A stretch of 64,000 nt of DNA. Origin: Megalonaias nervosa (Eukaryota; Mollusca; Bivalvia; Unionida; Unionidae). Position 1 is the first letter of the stretch. The number at the start of each line of letters is the position of its first letter. Where the stretch lies: the NCBI GenBank assembly GCA_016617855.1, contig JAECUM010001909.1:1-64000 (forward strand), written 5' to 3'. Both the position numbers and the translations under genes were made by a program. Positions 10,695-19,330 of this stretch are shown one piece after another. Below the pieces are notes generated by a model that ran no database searches, was not told where the DNA came from, and was given only the letters and a program-made list of their open reading frames with translations.

Positions 10695-13600
10695 CTATAA
10701 CTTATGATAAATATTTACTTCCTTCAGGAAGTCTATAATATAGGAAATGCTAACTGTATCAAAGAGCTCCCTAATGTCATGCACATTGTAATAATGGTTA
10801 CGCGTAGGTTGGAGGTCGAAACACTCCAACATAAAGTGCTTAACAGTGAATGGTTCATTGCAAGATATGCACTCTGGTGGGTCTTCTCCTTTTAGTATAT
10901 AGGAGTGGGTTAAATAAGTATGGCCGATTCGAATTCTTGCAATGACTACCTCCTCCCTACGGACGGCTCTGTAGGAAGAGTCCATTCTCCTAGGGTTGGC
11001 TTGATGGCATGAAGTTTGTTATTCACGGCATCATTCCATGATGCCTGCCATTTCTGACGTAAACAGTCTTTGATACTACGTTTAAAATCAGTATACGGTG
11101 TATTAAAATCAGATGGTTCTAGTGATAGGGCCATTTTAGCAGCGCGGTCTGCTTTGTCATTACCTTTAATTCCAATATGGCTGGGTAACCAACAGTATAC
11201 TATATTGTGGGAGGTACTCAGCTCAGTATGTTTAAGAAGAACATTAGCTAACAATGGATTCTCCAGTTTTCTATTATGTAGTGACTGAAGTACTGATAGT
11301 GAATCGGAGAAGATGATGCTATTTAAAATGCGCTTGCTTTCAATATATTGCAATGCAAGGTCTATTGCTCTGATTTCGGCTGAAAAAATTGATGTACCAT
11401 TTGGCAAGCGAACTTTTGTTGTGTGTTTTCCACTAACGAAGGCTGCAGCAGCCTTTTCCTCATCTTTTGATCCATCGGTATATATTCTTGTATAATTTTC
11501 AAATTGGGCGAGGAGTTCATGGTAAGAGTTGTGGAAGATGGAAGGGTTTGTCTCCAATTTTTTTCCCTCATGTAACGTGAAAAGTACTTTTGGTTGTTGA
11601 AGTAGCCAGGGAGGTGTTTTGGAGACGGTCGTTTTCAGAATTTTTGAACGTTCAATTTTGCTACTGTCAAGGCATGGTAATATTCTAATGCCAAAGGTAG
11701 GTGTGACGTTTGGTTTATTGTCATATAAGGTTTTATATTTGGGTTCAAAAACAGCCGAACAAGCAGGGTTCAGAGGGTTTGAGCTTAATTTGAGAGCATA
11801 CTGTGCAGAAAGCATTTCTCTACGTTGTGATAAAGGGGGTTCGTTCGCTTCAACGAGTAGGCTTTCACACGGGGATGTCTTAAATGCTCCCAAGGCAAGT
11901 CTTATTCCCTGATGATGAATTGGGTCTAGCATCTTCAAATAGGACTTCCTAGCTGAACCATAGACAACGCAACCATAGTCTAGTTTCGAGCGAATAAATG
12001 TTCTGTATAAACTGAGTAGGACTTTCCTATCAGCACCCCAGTCAGTGTGCGCTATTACTTTAAGTAAGTCTAGAGACTTCAAGCATTTAGCTTTCAAATT
12101 CTTCAGGTGTGGAATAAAGGTCAGTTTTCTGTCGAAGATAATACCTAAGAATTTTGCTTCCTCAACAACTGGAATAGGTGTTCCGTCCAGCGTGAGTTTA
12201 GGTCCATCATGATGTCTTCGTAGCTGACAGAAATGCATACATACAGTTTTTGATTTCGAGAATTTGAAACCGTTAGTATTGGCCCAATTTTGAATCTTGT
12301 TGATATTTTGCTGCAATTGTCTTTCAATTGTATGCATGTGCTTGAATCGGTAACATATTAAAAAGTCGTCAACATATAGGGAGCAATCCACACCGGGAGT
12401 CAGACACTTGGTGATGCTATTAATTTTTATGTTGAAAAGCGTCACCGATAAAATACTGCCCTGGGGCACACCCATCTCTTGATCGTGCATATCAGAGAGG
12501 GTGGAGCCCACTCGTACCTTGAATTCCCTGTCTGAGAGGAAGTTTGATATGAACGAGGGCAGTCGGCCTTTTAGACCCAGATCGTGCAGGTCATTTAGTA
12601 TTCCGTACTTCCACGTTGTGTCATAGGCCTTTTCCAGATCAAAGAAAACTGCTACTAAGTGTTCCTTCTTGATAAAAGCGTCGCGAATAAAGGTTTCCAG
12701 TCTAACCAGATGATCATTGGTACTACGACCATAACGAAAGCCACTTTGGAAAGGAGATATTAAATTGTTGCTTTCCAAATACCATACAAGCCGAGAATTG
12801 ATCATTCGTTCCATTGTTTTGCAAACGCAACTAGTTAATGATATAGGTCTATAGTTGCTAGGATCTGCGCTATCTTTGCCTGGTTTGGGAATTGGTATTA
12901 CTGTTGCTTCTTTCCAAATTTTTGGTACATTACCAGTAATCCATAAATCATTGAAGATTTCCAGAAGAACTGTTAAGGATGGTTCTGGAAGGTGTTTCAA
13001 AAACTGGTAATGTATATCGTCAGGCCCAGCAGATGTATCATGAGCCTTATTCAAAGATTCCATAAGCTCCGACAATGAAAACGGTTGGTTATAACTCTCG
13101 GAGTTATTCGATGTGAATTTCAACCGTGTTTTTTCTTTATGAGCTTTCAATCTTCGGAAAGCTTCTGAATAATTAGACGATGAGGAATTTTTGGAGAAAC
13201 AATCAGCAAGTACATTAGCTATTTCTTGTTTGGTATTGAAATTGTTATTATTTAGCTTCAGATGTCGGAATGAATTGTATTTTTCCTTTCCATTTATTTT
13301 GCGGATCGTGTCCCAAACTTTCTTTATTGAGGAACGAGAGTTTAAAGTTGAAACATATTTTTCCATGATGCTCGTTTACTTTCTTTAATTATGCGGCGAG
13401 CTTTGGCCCGAACAATACGGTACTGAGTTAAGTTTTCGGGCGTTGGACGATTATTAAATTTTTTCAGTGCTTCTCGGCGTTGTCTAATGGCTTCTTTACA
13501 TTCTTTAGTGAACCACGGTTTTTGGGTTCTTTTACAATTCGGCGAGGACTTAGGAATAGATTCTTCTGCAATCTCAATTAAGACGGATGTAAATTGTCGA

Positions 13601-14370
13601 ATAGGATCAATATCGTTTAGGACGGTATTCCTGTTAAGTCTAGCTGTACAAAGTGTTTCAAACTTGGTCCAGTCAGCTTTCTTTAAATTCCACTGTGGAA
13701 TCGTGTCATCAATTGTAACGTTGGTGTTCTTAAGAGAGATTGGAAAGTGATCACTGCTGTGAAGGTCATCAGCGACCTTCCAATCATAATCCAATAGCAG
13801 CGAAGGAGAACAAATTGTCAAATCGATACACGTATATGTACCCGTTCCCGGGTGTAAATATGTCGGTGATTTGGTGTTATATAGACAAAAGTCGTGTCTA
13901 GTAATGAAATCTTCAACCTTTTTGCCCCTGTCGCTTATGTAGTTTGATCCCCATAAAATGTTATGGGCATTAAAGTCCCCAAGTAGAACAAATGGAGTGG
14001 GCAGTTGTTTAACAAGGTTGTCTAAATCATTTGGTACTAAGTTGGTGTTTGGTGGTATATAAATAGAAAAGGTAATCACTCGATGAAGTGTGACTCTTAC
14101 AGCAATTGCTTGTAAATCTGTGTTCAAGGGAATAGCGCTGTGAGTAGCCCTGTTGTTTACAATAACGGAAACTCCTCCTGAGGCCCTGTCACCAGTTTTA
14201 GAGTAGTTGTTGTAAGAGGAGTAGTTTTTAAGAGAGGTGTTGTCTGTGTCTTTTAAAAATGTTTCCTGCAGACATAGTACAACAGGATCATGTTCGTTTA
14301 AAAGCAGAAGAATGTCATTGTAATTGCTTTTAAGTCCTCGACAATTCCATTGTATGATCGTGTTCTTCAT
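10695..14370 (-). pseudogene. Non-LTR ORF2 copy B: endonuclease, RT, RNase H
   Basis: 13342-14370 encodes the EEP endonuclease (WNCRG, QETF, GDFNAHN, SDHFPI). 10946-13366 encodes the RT, with YVDD in SLYVDDFLICYR, then RNase H with its four acidic positions in IYTDGSK, SAEIRAI, SDSLSV and GNDKAD. The final 10695-10985 holds the CISCNEPFTVKHFMLEC motif and the natural stop. A T-run one base shorter than in copy A near 13360 separates the first two parts. A missing G near 10976 (GGAAGAG versus GGAAGGAG in other copies) shifts the end. The intact protein would be about 1220 residues. With only two single-base breaks it is the least damaged ORF2 here. Confidence 0.9.
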
Positions 14371-14438
14371 TATAAGTTTAGAGTGGAGATTTTGGAGCTA
14401 GGTTAGACTTTTCGCGGAGAGAATCTATATGGTTATTT

Positions 14439-15596
14439 CTATGGAGGAAGTACGGGGATGATTTTTTTGTTAGGTCTGGAGCTACTTTGAGAACATGGAG
14501 CAGTTTCTTCTGCGTCCATGTCCTCAAAGTCTCCAAACCTGTTGTGCAGTTTTATGGGGTCATCAGACCCCTTTTGCTGCCTATTTGTTTGCGACTTTTT
14601 TATTTTTGGTGATTTTGGATGTGGAGTGTTGTTGAAAGTTGTTTGAGTCGATATTGAGTTTTTTAGAGGTTGATAGTGGGGGATATTGGAGCTAGAAGTG
14701 GATTCAGGTGGGCTTGTTTGGGTTTGAGCGTCCTTCGTTGCTTTTGGATTGTTTTTCACTACAGTTGAGAAGGCCGGACCGGGGAGGGAAGTTCTAGCTT
14801 GTACAAGCTTTCTGGCCTCTGGAAAGGGAATGTTGGAAGTGTACTTAACCCTCTGTATTTCCTTCTCCTGTTTCCAGGTGTCACAATCCTTTGAATTAGC
14901 ATGATGCTCCTTTCCACAGTTGATACAATGTGGAGTAGCTCTGCACTCGGATTCCCGATGAGAAGGGTCTCCGCATCGGCCGCATATTTGGCTTTTCGAG
15001 CATCGGTCTTCGTGATGGCCGTATTTTTGACATTTGAAGCATCGAAGGGGGTTTGGTATATATATCTCAACCTTGACCTGTAAAAAACCAACTTTGACAA
15101 CTTTAGGTACTGTTGGTTTGTTGAATGTGAGTATAATGGTGTTGGTGTCCTGCAGATTGTTGTTACGTTTGATGCGAATTCTACGGACTGCAGTGACACC
15201 TTCATTTTTCATCCCTTCGATGATTTCATTGTCGCTGACTCCAGCCAAGTCACGGCAACGAATGACGCCTTTTGATGTATTGAGTGATGTGTGTGCAAAA
15301 CAACTTACTGGTATCTCATGAAAGGTCTTAATTTTCTGGATATTCTCAGTATGTGCCTTACGTTCGCACTCTACAAGCAGACCACCTGATTTCAGTTTTT
15401 TAACACTTTTGGGTTTTCCGACTAGTCCAAGTATGGTCTTTTCAACTATAAATGGAGATAGTGCGGCAAGTGGTTTATCTTCATCTTTGGACTGGATGAC
15501 CATGAAGCGAGGAAAAGATTCCACTCCACATGGTTCATCATCAGAATCAGAAATAGTTTTTGTTCTCTTCAGTTGACTTTTCTTTTGATTTTCCAT
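14439..15596 (-). CDS. Non-LTR ORF1 (Gag-like CCHC protein), copy B, intact
   Basis: About 385 residues starting MENQKKSQLKRTKT. An upstream in-frame extension to 15662 exists, but the ATG at 15596 follows the 5' UTR and matches the ends of other copies. The N-terminal third resembles an RRM-like region in position only. Three zinc knuckles follow: CFKCQKYGHHEDRC, CGRCGDPSHRESEC and CINCGKEHHANSKDC. The C-terminal 120 residues are Ser/Pro/Thr/Gln rich. The protein would coat retrotransposon RNA and assist reverse transcription. It is the only uninterrupted ORF1 among the three copies, so it could still be expressed. Confidence 0.87.
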   Translation of the reverse strand: MENQKKSQLKRTKTISDSDDEPCGVESFPRFMVIQSKDEDKPLAALSPFIVEKTILGLVGKPKSVKKLKSGGLLVECERKAHTENIQKIKTFHEIPVSCFAHTSLNTSKGVIRCRDLAGVSDNEIIEGMKNEGVTAVRRIRIKRNNNLQDTNTIILTFNKPTVPKVVKVGFLQVKVEIYIPNPLRCFKCQKYGHHEDRCSKSQICGRCGDPSHRESECRATPHCINCGKEHHANSKDCDTWKQEKEIQRVKYTSNIPFPEARKLVQARTSLPGPAFSTVVKNNPKATKDAQTQTSPPESTSSSNIPHYQPLKNSISTQTTFNNTPHPKSPKIKKSQTNRQQKGSDDPIKLHNRFGDFEDMDAEETAPCSQSSSRPNKKIIPVLPP

Positions 15597-16119
15597 TTTT
15601 TGTTTGTTTGTTATTTCGTCACCCGTGCTCCCCACCCGCCACGGAGTCCAACAAGGGGACACTTTCCAAGTGCCAGGGATACACAGGTAGTATACTCAGT
15701 AGGTAAAATTACCTCCCAATTGACCCGTTGAGCCACCGCCTTCTAGGAAGTCTTCTAAGACTTGGAAAAGACAAAGTTAAAGGGATAGAATGTAGGGGCA
15801 ACGGTGGTATCAAGAGAGATACAACGAGAAAGATAAAGAAAGTGAGCGAGAAATAAAGACCTCCTAGGGCTCGGCGTGACCAGCCGATTTGTCGAGACCG
15901 GGCCCATCCCGACCACCCGTCTAGAAGAAGTAGAGGCCAAAGTAGTGTATTGCATCGGAAAGCCTCTGCTCAACTACCAGGATCCTTTCCTCCTCCGACA
16001 CGGGTCGCAACCCACGGCAAACAGGTTGCCTCTACTTAGTCGCCTCTTACGACACGTAGCGAGGCGCGGCGGACCAATTCTACAACCCCGGACCCGCAGG
16101 GGGAAGATCTTTTTGGTGA

Positions 16120-16848
16120 TTAAGTCGACGACGGGGACGTGTACACGATAGGTCCTCCGTCTTGGCACCAGGGGTGAAACAGATAGGTACGAAATCGCAA
16201 ATAATCGGGAGTAGTGGGTTTTAAATCCACGAGTAAATAAGCGTGTGGGGTTTGAGTGGCGTCGTCGTACGCATGAATCAGCCAAGGCGTTCCTAACTGT
16301 TTGGCTAAGACTTGTACTTGCGATTTATCTCTAGGGCTTTTAAACAACACCAAGTAATGAGCATTGAGACTGATGGTACGATGGGCTTTACTTTGTTGAA
16401 ACAAATTTTGGGTAATGTAAATGACACTGGCATTACGATGATGCCCTTTGCGCGTAAACCAGAGTTTAATTTCTTCTTCGTCTTCTCCTAACATGTCGTC
16501 AAAAATAACCAAATGAGTTTGACTAGGGTCAGACACGATTCCGTCGTCTTCGACAGGAATGCCTTCCACAAAGACGATGGAATCGCCTTGACTTTCTCGC
16601 AGAAGGCTGTACGCCGATTGCCACTCTTTATAGCACCACACGATTCGTTGAGGAGGACGATCGATCAAATGATGTTTATGTTCGATCAAACGTTTGACAA
16701 ATTCGGTTTTGCCTGAACCGCTTGGTCCAGCAATGAGCATGTTAAAGGGATGGCGAAGATACAAGGCCTCCCAACTAGTCCGATCTACGTGTTCGTCAAT
16801 GACTTTGACAGTGGAGGAAGAGGGAGCAGAGACAGTAGAGGTAGCCAT
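16120..16848 (-). CDS. FtsK/HerA-type genome-packaging ATPase (left virus)
   Basis: A 242-residue protein from the ATG at 16848; an in-frame upstream start at 16893 would place the TATA box only a few bases ahead. The Walker A motif GPSGSGKTEF is near residues 41-50 and a Walker B-like LVIFDDMLGE near 115. The rest matches the compact packaging ATPases of Polintons/adintoviruses that load DNA into the capsid. The frame is intact and ends naturally 16 bp before non-LTR copy B. A TATAAAA box precedes it. It is the last gene of the left-virus minus-strand block. No capsid genes of this virus appear in the window; they may lie left of position 1. Confidence 0.85.
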   Translation of the reverse strand: MATSTVSAPSSSTVKVIDEHVDRTSWEALYLRHPFNMLIAGPSGSGKTEFVKRLIEHKHHLIDRPPQRIVWCYKEWQSAYSLLRESQGDSIVFVEGIPVEDDGIVSDPSQTHLVIFDDMLGEDEEEIKLWFTRKGHHRNASVIYITQNLFQQSKAHRTISLNAHYLVLFKSPRDKSQVQVLAKQLGTPWLIHAYDDATQTPHAYLLVDLKPTTPDYLRFRTYLFHPWCQDGGPIVYTSPSST

Positions 16849-16910
16849 AGTAGTAGTGTAACAAAATGTCACTTGTGACACGAAGACAGACAAGACAAGA
16901 GTTTTTATAC
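16849..16910 (-). promoter_or_regulatory. TATA promoter of the ATPase gene
   Basis: On the minus strand TATAAAAAC (plus 16901-16909) lies about 55 bases before the ATG at 16848, leaving room for a start site about 30 bases downstream and a short leader. The same TATAAAAAC word occurs at 17762-17770 and a close relative at 19319-19328, so it is a recurrent promoter element of this virus. Confidence 0.55.
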
Positions 16911-16924
16911 TTTTTCAGAACACG

Positions 16925-16930
16925 TTTATT
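16925..16930 (-). terminator. AATAAA polyadenylation signal
   Basis: AATAAA on the minus strand sits 8 bases after the stop of the membrane-protein gene at 16938 and directly before the ATPase TATA box. It would end transcripts of the small-gene cluster and insulate the ATPase promoter. Tight signal-promoter packing is typical of small DNA viruses. Confidence 0.5.
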
Positions 16931-16937
16931 GTTATCT

Positions 16938-17300
16938 TTAATGGTGAACAACACGAAAGACAAAAATACATAAAAGCCATATGGTTAAGTACAGGAATAA
17001 AAAACACAACAAAACGACCATAGTGGAATATAAACAAGTCTCTGTACAACATTTTTTGTGATCAAGAGGTGAAATCGTAGGAGTAGTGTGTAATGTTCTG
17101 AGAGTCTGTACATTCCTTGGTTCAGTCACACAAATGTCCTCCCGGAATGGTCTTTCAGGAATGTCGATGACAGACCTGTCCTGAAGAGAGTGGTTTTCCT
17201 CGGTGACAGACTGTTCTTCTGGTATTGTCACTAACACAGGTTTAAAAGTGACTTTTTTCACGTAACGTTTTAATGTTTTAGGATTACAAATCTTTGGCAT
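16938..17300 (-). CDS. Single-pass membrane protein (left virus), unrecognised
   Basis: 120 residues from the ATG at 17300 (MPKICNPKTLKRYVKK), overlapping the end of the preceding gene by 17 bases. The first 90 residues are polar. Residues 93-116 form a hydrophobic segment (MVVLLCFLFLYLTIWLLCIF), preceded by a KKCC dicysteine and followed by a short RVVHH tail. This predicts a C-terminal membrane anchor with no signal peptide. I do not recognise the family. It might be a virion envelope or release protein, or a host-membrane modulator; nothing in the sequence decides. Confidence 0.6.
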   Translation of the reverse strand: MPKICNPKTLKRYVKKVTFKPVLVTIPEEQSVTEENHSLQDRSVIDIPERPFREDICVTEPRNVQTLRTLHTTPTISPLDHKKCCTETCLYSTMVVLLCFLFLYLTIWLLCIFVFRVVHH

Positions 17301-17529
17301 AGTGTGCCACTTCTTTAGTCCAAGCCTCAAACCCCAAACTTTTCCAGTCACGTACATCTTTCCAGTGAGGGTGTAAGTCACAAGCTACACACACGTCGTC
17401 GTACACATCTTCAGTGCCTAAAAGTTGACGAATCTTGTTTTCCCGTAGAGGTTGAGAAGTATCCAAATGAAAGCGCAAAGCTTTGAGCAGAATGAGTCTC
17501 TCGTGGACATTTAAAGGGATCACTTTCAT
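17284..17529 (-). CDS. Small unrecognised protein, ATGA-coupled to the gene before
   Basis: 81 residues from the ATG at 17529, which overlaps the stop of the previous gene as ATGA (17526-17529). The start region reads MKVIPLNVHERLILLKALRF, an amphipathic helix resembling the LPxELxExIY motif of the two genes upstream. A C-x2-C pair (CVAC) and two Trp-rich turns (HWKDVRDWKSLGF) follow. No known domain was recognised. The two adjacent small frames could be one gene split by a shift, because the overlap has sense in both frames. Confidence 0.45.
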   Translation of the reverse strand: MKVIPLNVHERLILLKALRFHLDTSQPLRENKIRQLLGTEDVYDDVCVACDLHPHWKDVRDWKSLGFEAWTKEVAHYAKDL

Positions 17530-17753
17530 GTTTTGTTTTGGAGTAATAGGTACTGTTCGTAAAGAGTCCACAAAGAATCAGCTGGTAAACGAAATCCCAG
17601 AAAGCAAGTCACTAAGACACACACTACACGTCGACCCCAATTCAATGGAGACAGTTCTCGTAATAGGCGATGGTAATCCTCCACCGTTTGAATACTGTCA
17701 TTGATTTCCTTCCACGGAATCTGTTGTATCACGAATGATAAAGGTCGTGGCAT
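17526..17753 (-). CDS. Small unrecognised protein (left virus)
   Basis: 75 residues starting MPRPLSFVIQQIPWKEINDS. The C-terminal half is moderately hydrophobic (VVCVLVTCFLGFRLPADSLW), possibly a membrane-associated helix. It is preceded by a TATAAAAAC box only about 9 bases from this ATG, so transcription from that box would start inside the frame; the true start may be later, or the box may serve the gene at 17529. No family was recognised. Confidence 0.4.
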   Translation of the reverse strand: MPRPLSFVIQQIPWKEINDSIQTVEDYHRLLRELSPLNWGRRVVCVLVTCFLGFRLPADSLWTLYEQYLLLQNKT

Positions 17754-17761
17754 GGTAGAAC

Positions 17762-17770
17762 GTTTTTATA
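17762..17770 (-). promoter_or_regulatory. TATAAAAAC promoter box
   Basis: Minus-strand TATAAAAAC, the same word as before the ATPase. It overlaps the 3' end of the 152-residue gene (stop at 17766). A start site 25-30 bases downstream would yield a transcript beginning near 17735, favouring expression of the 81-residue frame at 17284-17529. Confidence 0.45.
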
Positions 17771-18224
17771 CCCTCTTTTTTCGGCAGCTATAAGTGTACT
17801 TTCTGCACAGAAGTGGTCGTATTCCGTCAACGTATTCAAAATATTTAGTCACTAACTTGTACATTACAAGCCGTTCAGAAGTTTCCTCTTCAACTAAGTT
17901 TACATTGTGTACAAGATTTTGGTAACCCTCTAACTCTTCTTCTGGAATTCGATGCAGTAAGTGTACCTGGTAGTAAAAATAATCACTATCAACAACACAA
18001 TCCTTCTCGCTCACGAGTAGTTGATCAATGTCTGACCACTGGAACACTTTCATCCGAATCAATCCTCTTATAGCATTTAGGTACCAGTGGTTCCAACATC
18101 GGTGACGTAACGGATGCAATGATTCTTTTCGTTTCACTTGTATTTTGACGAACTCACGGTAAATGCGTTCTCTCAATTCCACAGGCAAAGCACGAATGTT
18201 CTCTTGTAAAGTATCCATAACCAT
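17766..18224 (-). CDS. F-box-like motif protein 2 (left virus), unrecognised
   Basis: 152 residues from MVMDTLQENIRALPVELRER; a further ATG two codons on is possible. Residues 12-25 contain LPVELRERIYREFV, matching the core of F-box-like helices (LPxEL...I). The rest is helical with many Trp/Tyr/Leu and ends in a basic CRKYTYSCRKKRV tail. It begins 6 bases after the stop of a neighbour bearing the same motif, so the pair probably arose by duplication. F-box proteins recruit targets to SCF ubiquitin ligases, and several DNA viruses use them; that function is only a hypothesis here. Confidence 0.5.
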   Translation of the reverse strand: MVMDTLQENIRALPVELRERIYREFVKIQVKRKESLHPLRHRCWNHWYLNAIRGLIRMKVFQWSDIDQLLVSEKDCVVDSDYFYYQVHLLHRIPEEELEGYQNLVHNVNLVEEETSERLVMYKLVTKYFEYVDGIRPLLCRKYTYSCRKKRV

Positions 18225-18229
18225 GTCAG

Positions 18230-18619
18230 TCAAACACTTCTCCTAGAGCGAAAGTAATGAACGTAGTGAGTAATTTCTGACCACTGCCATTCCAGGAAAC
18301 GGTCAAGAATGTCAATAAAATCTTCAAATGTAAATGGTCTAAAGCGAAATAGTAGAACGAACGCACCCTTGATCCAGAGAAATCGGACTTGTTTGTTGAC
18401 TTTGGTCAATTTCCTCTTGTGAATTTCTCGACACAAATGTTCTACAGTCACTAATTGAGATTTGGCTCTGGCAAGTCCCTGCCAAATGTCCTTGTAGATC
18501 TTCTCTTGCAATTCGTTTGGTAATCTTTGAAGATTATTTTTTATATCGGGTTTAAATACTTGTCTAGAGATTGTCCAACGTTTGACTCCTAACTCCGTAG
18601 CTAGCTTTTTACACAACAT
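18230..18619 (-). CDS. F-box-like motif protein 1 (left virus), unrecognised
   Basis: 129 residues starting MLCKKLATELGVKRW. LPNELQEKIYKDIW at about residues 33-46 parallels the motif in the next gene. The middle is basic (EIHKRKLTKVNKQVRF) and the end is rich in aromatic residues (FTFEDFIDILDRFLEWQW). Its start lies inside the 3' end of the BIR gene frame, as expected in a compact viral genome. No domain match is certain; the repeated LPxELxExIY signature is the main clue. Confidence 0.5.
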   Translation of the reverse strand: MLCKKLATELGVKRWTISRQVFKPDIKNNLQRLPNELQEKIYKDIWQGLARAKSQLVTVEHLCREIHKRKLTKVNKQVRFLWIKGAFVLLFRFRPFTFEDFIDILDRFLEWQWSEITHYVHYFRSRRSV

Positions 18620-18631
18620 GGTAGGGCCACT

Positions 18632-19265
18632 TCAATGACGAGGTCCCACTAAAGGTAGGTAGTGACACTCCGGAGACCATCGAGCATGTTCCAGGTAAGC
18701 GCAATCTTTCTTCTCCCACTCGTGAGACACCGCAACTGAAGCACTTGACTTTATCTCCTTCACCCAAGTAGAAAAATCCAGCTCTGGCTAATTCTTCGGG
18801 GGTAGGTCCTCCTAGATATTTTGGCCATTTTCCTTGGAAGGTTTGCAATCGACTTTCAAAATCACAGTATTCTGGCAAACGCACAGGGAACGAATATTCG
18901 TCTTTCACAGGTTCATTTCGATGAGGGTACGGTGAAATCCTTAGGAGTTTGCTCAGTTTTACATGACATCCTTAGGGTGGTAGTCGCATGGGTTCCTGTG
19001 GAGGTGGACATCCACCATGAAAACCAGTAAAGTGAAAAGGTGTGCGATAACGAGTGGCATCTCTTTCACATCCGTCAGGTTTGACACATACAGCATCACT
19101 TTCCATGGTAGGTATGGTAGTAGTAGTAGTAGTTATAGCAAAGTTCCCATGATGATGTGGTACTGAATCACTAAGGTCATAGCGTACGGCATCCCTACCA
19201 TCGCAAGGCACAGCATCGTACTCGAGTTTACTCTTACTGGATACTTGCTGTGTGAATGGATTCAT
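18632..19265 (-). pseudogene. BIR-domain (IAP-like) protein, broken
   Basis: The BIR core is clear at 18730-18890: FESRLQTFQGKWP, then ELARAGFFYLG and the first zinc pair CFSCG. The second half of the zinc site (the conserved Trp-Glu, Asp, His and Cys) lies in another frame after a shift near 18725. Upstream, the same frame as the BIR start is open back to an ATG at 19265 except for one TAA at 18972-18974. That part (97 residues) is low complexity with a Thr run. BIR proteins inhibit apoptosis or regulate immune signalling and are frequent in mollusc and insect genomes and their viruses. The single BIR and missing RING suggest a viral-type gene. As it stands it cannot fold. Confidence 0.7.
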
Positions 19266-19330
19266 CTTTCTCGCTTAGCAATGGTAGTCACAATGAACTA
19301 TCGACCTTGAACGTTGTCCCTTTTTATATG
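19266..19330 (-). promoter_or_regulatory. TATA promoter of the BIR gene
   Basis: Minus-strand CATATAAAAAGGG (plus about 19318-19330) lies 55 bases before the ATG at 19265. A TCATT-type initiator candidate about 30 bases downstream completes the pair. The box overlaps the last codons of the polymerase gene, so the promoter is embedded in the coding end of its neighbour. Confidence 0.5.

Larger units (their letters stand above)
10401..16103 (-). mobile_element. Near full-length non-LTR retrotransposon copy B (I/Nimb-like)
   Basis: A 5.7-kb element on the minus strand: 5' end at 16103 (CCCCCTGCGGGT), 5' UTR, ORF1 (14439-15596), ORF2 (10695-14370, two shifts), 3' UTR and a GATT-repeat tail at 10401. 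ORF2 has endonuclease, RT, RNase H and a terminal Cys/His motif. This order, with CCHC ORF1, fits the I/Nimb group. Its 5' third differs visibly from copies A and C, while the RT/RNase H part is almost the same, suggesting a chimera. It lies just after the ATPase stop codon. Its 3' end abuts other element fragments, so no target-site duplication can be read. Confidence 0.9.
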
